From contig NZ_BAABFN010000001.1 of NCBI RefSeq assembly GCF_039541075.1, forward strand, positions 248,001 to 312,000: 64,000 nt of DNA, read 5' to 3'. The first letter of the stretch is position 1. The number at the start of each line of letters is the position of its first letter. A program made the position numbers and the translations under genes. This DNA comes from Compostibacter hankyongensis. GTDB taxonomy: Bacteria; Bacteroidota; Bacteroidia; Chitinophagales; Chitinophagaceae. Below are positions 63,023 to 64,000 of the stretch, piece after piece. Below the pieces are notes generated by a model that worked only from the letters and a program-made list of their open reading frames with translations, was not told where the DNA came from and searched no databases.

Positions 63023-63399
63023 AAATTTTTGAAAATAGTTTTAGAATTGCGTAAGAAACGCATAGGGAAATTCCCCGCCACAAATTCCACGTTTTACAAG
63101 GTTAATCGCCAATAAATAATGAATAGTCTAATCGCTGTTTGGGAAAAGGACTGCTGACAGAAGCGGAAATATCAGTGATCATATCAGGCAGATGCAAGTG
63201 CAACATTACGATAAATTTTTGTATCTGCCAAATAAATATTATGTAACCGTTACCCCGCGGGCGCTTCCGCCGAAAGCGGCGGTTTGGGGACCGGGCGCTG
63301 CTGCCGGGCCCGGCAGGGACGGCAGAATTCCCGGAGCGGTTTATTTTAAAGACAGTTTAACTGTATCTTTGTTCCCCCAAAAAACATAATTCAACGCGC
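63023..63399. other. Divergent spacer rho / asnS
   Basis: A 377 bp spacer without a gene. The right third contains the asnS promoter (63340-63371) with an embedded palindrome. Upstream of it lies a perfect 16-bp GC palindrome at 63301-63316 (CTGCCGGG/CCCGGCAG), next to another GC hairpin around 63265-63285. The left part near rho is AT-rich, with no exact TAnnTTTG match on the minus strand. Confidence 0.5.
63340..63371 (+). promoter_or_regulatory. asnS promoter with internal palindrome
   Basis: TATCTTTG at 63364-63371 matches TAnnTTTG exactly; TTTA at 63340-63343 is one base off TTTG at a 20 bp spacing. Inside the spacer lies ACAGTT-T-AACTGT (63352-63364), a perfect 13-bp palindrome. A leader of about 22 nt leads to the ATG at 63400. 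Confidence 0.6.
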
Positions 63400-64000
63400 A
63401 TGCACCCCCGTGTAAAGATCAAAACGCTGCTGCAATCCGGACGCTCCGGTTATGAAACCACCGTAAAGGGCTGGGTCCGCACATTCCGGAACAACCAGTT
63501 TATCGCCCTTAACGACGGGTCCACGTCCGCCAGTCTGCAGGTAGTGGTTGACCGGGAGCAAACCGACCCGGCGCTGCTGCGCCGGATCGTTACCGGCGCG
63601 GCGCTGAGCGTTACGGGTACGGTGATACCTTCCCCGGGAAAGGGTCAGCAGGTAGAGCTGAAAGCCACGGAGATCACTATCCTGGGAGACTGCGATCCGG
63701 ATACCTATCCCCTGCAGCCCAAAAAACACAGCCTTGAATTTTTACGGGAGATCGCCCATCTGCGTTTCCGCACCAACACTTTCGGAGCGGTATTCCGGGT
63801 GCGCCATGCGCTGGCTTTTGCCATACATCGCTTTTTTAACGAAAAAGGGTTTGTATACCTGCACACGCCCATCATCACCGCTTCGGACGCCGAAGGCGCC
63901 GGCGAGATGTTCCGGGTTACCGCCTTTGATCTGAATGATATTCCCCGCAGCGCCGAAGGGAACCCCGATTTCCGGCAGGACTTTTTCGGCCGCCCCGCCC
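63400..64000 (+). CDS. asnS: Asparaginyl-tRNA synthetase, partial
   Basis: The first 200 residues of a class IIb aminoacyl-tRNA synthetase that charges tRNA(Asn); the gene runs off the right edge. The N-terminal OB-fold anticodon-binding domain is about residues 1-110 ([39 protein letters not shown]). The catalytic domain starts with [20 protein letters not shown] and includes the class II motif 1 region [27 protein letters not shown]. This last stretch marks AsnRS rather than AspRS or LysRS. The ATG at 63400 fits the family and the promoter at 63340-63371. Confidence 0.93.
   Translation, partial: MHPRVKIKTLLQSGRSGYETTVKGWVRTFRNNQFIALNDGSTSASLQVVVDREQTDPALLRRIVTGAALSVTGTVIPSPGKGQQVELKATEITILGDCDPDTYPLQPKKHSLEFLREIAHLRFRTNTFGAVFRVRHALAFAIHRFFNEKGFVYLHTPIITASDAEGAGEMFRVTAFDLNDIPRSAEGNPDFRQDFFGRPA

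Overview
The window is a stretch of a Bacteroidota chromosome with a GC content of roughly 55%, most likely from a soil-type member of Chitinophagales or Sphingobacteriales. This rests on two tandem SusC/SusD pairs, a TamB/TamL-type pair, a Rho factor with a long basic N-terminal insertion, lipoproteins with short lipoboxes, and promoters of the TTTG-N19/20-TAnnTTTG type typical of the phylum. I cannot fix genus or species from sequence alone. No tRNA, rRNA, CRISPR array, transposase or phage gene was recognised.

Layout. 1-2746 (minus): a MetR-like LysR regulator, a 1-Cys peroxiredoxin and the start of a CysJ-type sulfite reductase flavoprotein. 3171-5417: a GH92 mannosidase. 5442-8694: an NAD(P)-binding protein, then an ArsR regulator / double-SRPBCC / alpha-beta hydrolase operon with a clear twin operator. 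8702-14271: a glycosyltransferase, two very small proteins, an arginase-fold protein with broken metal site, a PBP4-type carboxypeptidase and recA. 14404-15099: a PAP2-like membrane protein.

15835-39187 is the main accessory region: a 23 kb polysaccharide-utilisation locus for a uronic-acid polymer. Two SusC/SusD pairs, a surface lipoprotein and two heparinase II/III-fold lyases would bind, import and cleave the polymer. GH105 and GH88 hydrolases would remove the unsaturated uronate, and KduI/KduD would convert it towards 2-keto-3-deoxygluconate. A DUF4861 lipoprotein and an exported YhcH-family protein close the locus. rpoN sits in the middle on the opposite strand. There are no sulfatases and no obvious regulator gene, but a promoter with a LacI-type operator lies 620 bp ahead of the first susC.

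39267-57573 is mostly housekeeping: rnhB, heme A synthase, tamB/tamL, a GNAT acetyltransferase, a lipoprotein, an SDR, a GH36 alpha-galactosidase, a PfkB kinase, a lamin-tail-domain surface protein and asd. 57583-60783 holds a methyltransferase broken by an in-frame TGA and a divergent pair: an NTase-like/HEPN protein and a small HTH repressor separated by a perfect inverted repeat. 61007-64000 holds a tiny lipoprotein, a bidirectional terminator, rho with two AT-hooks, and the start of asnS behind a promoter with an embedded palindrome.
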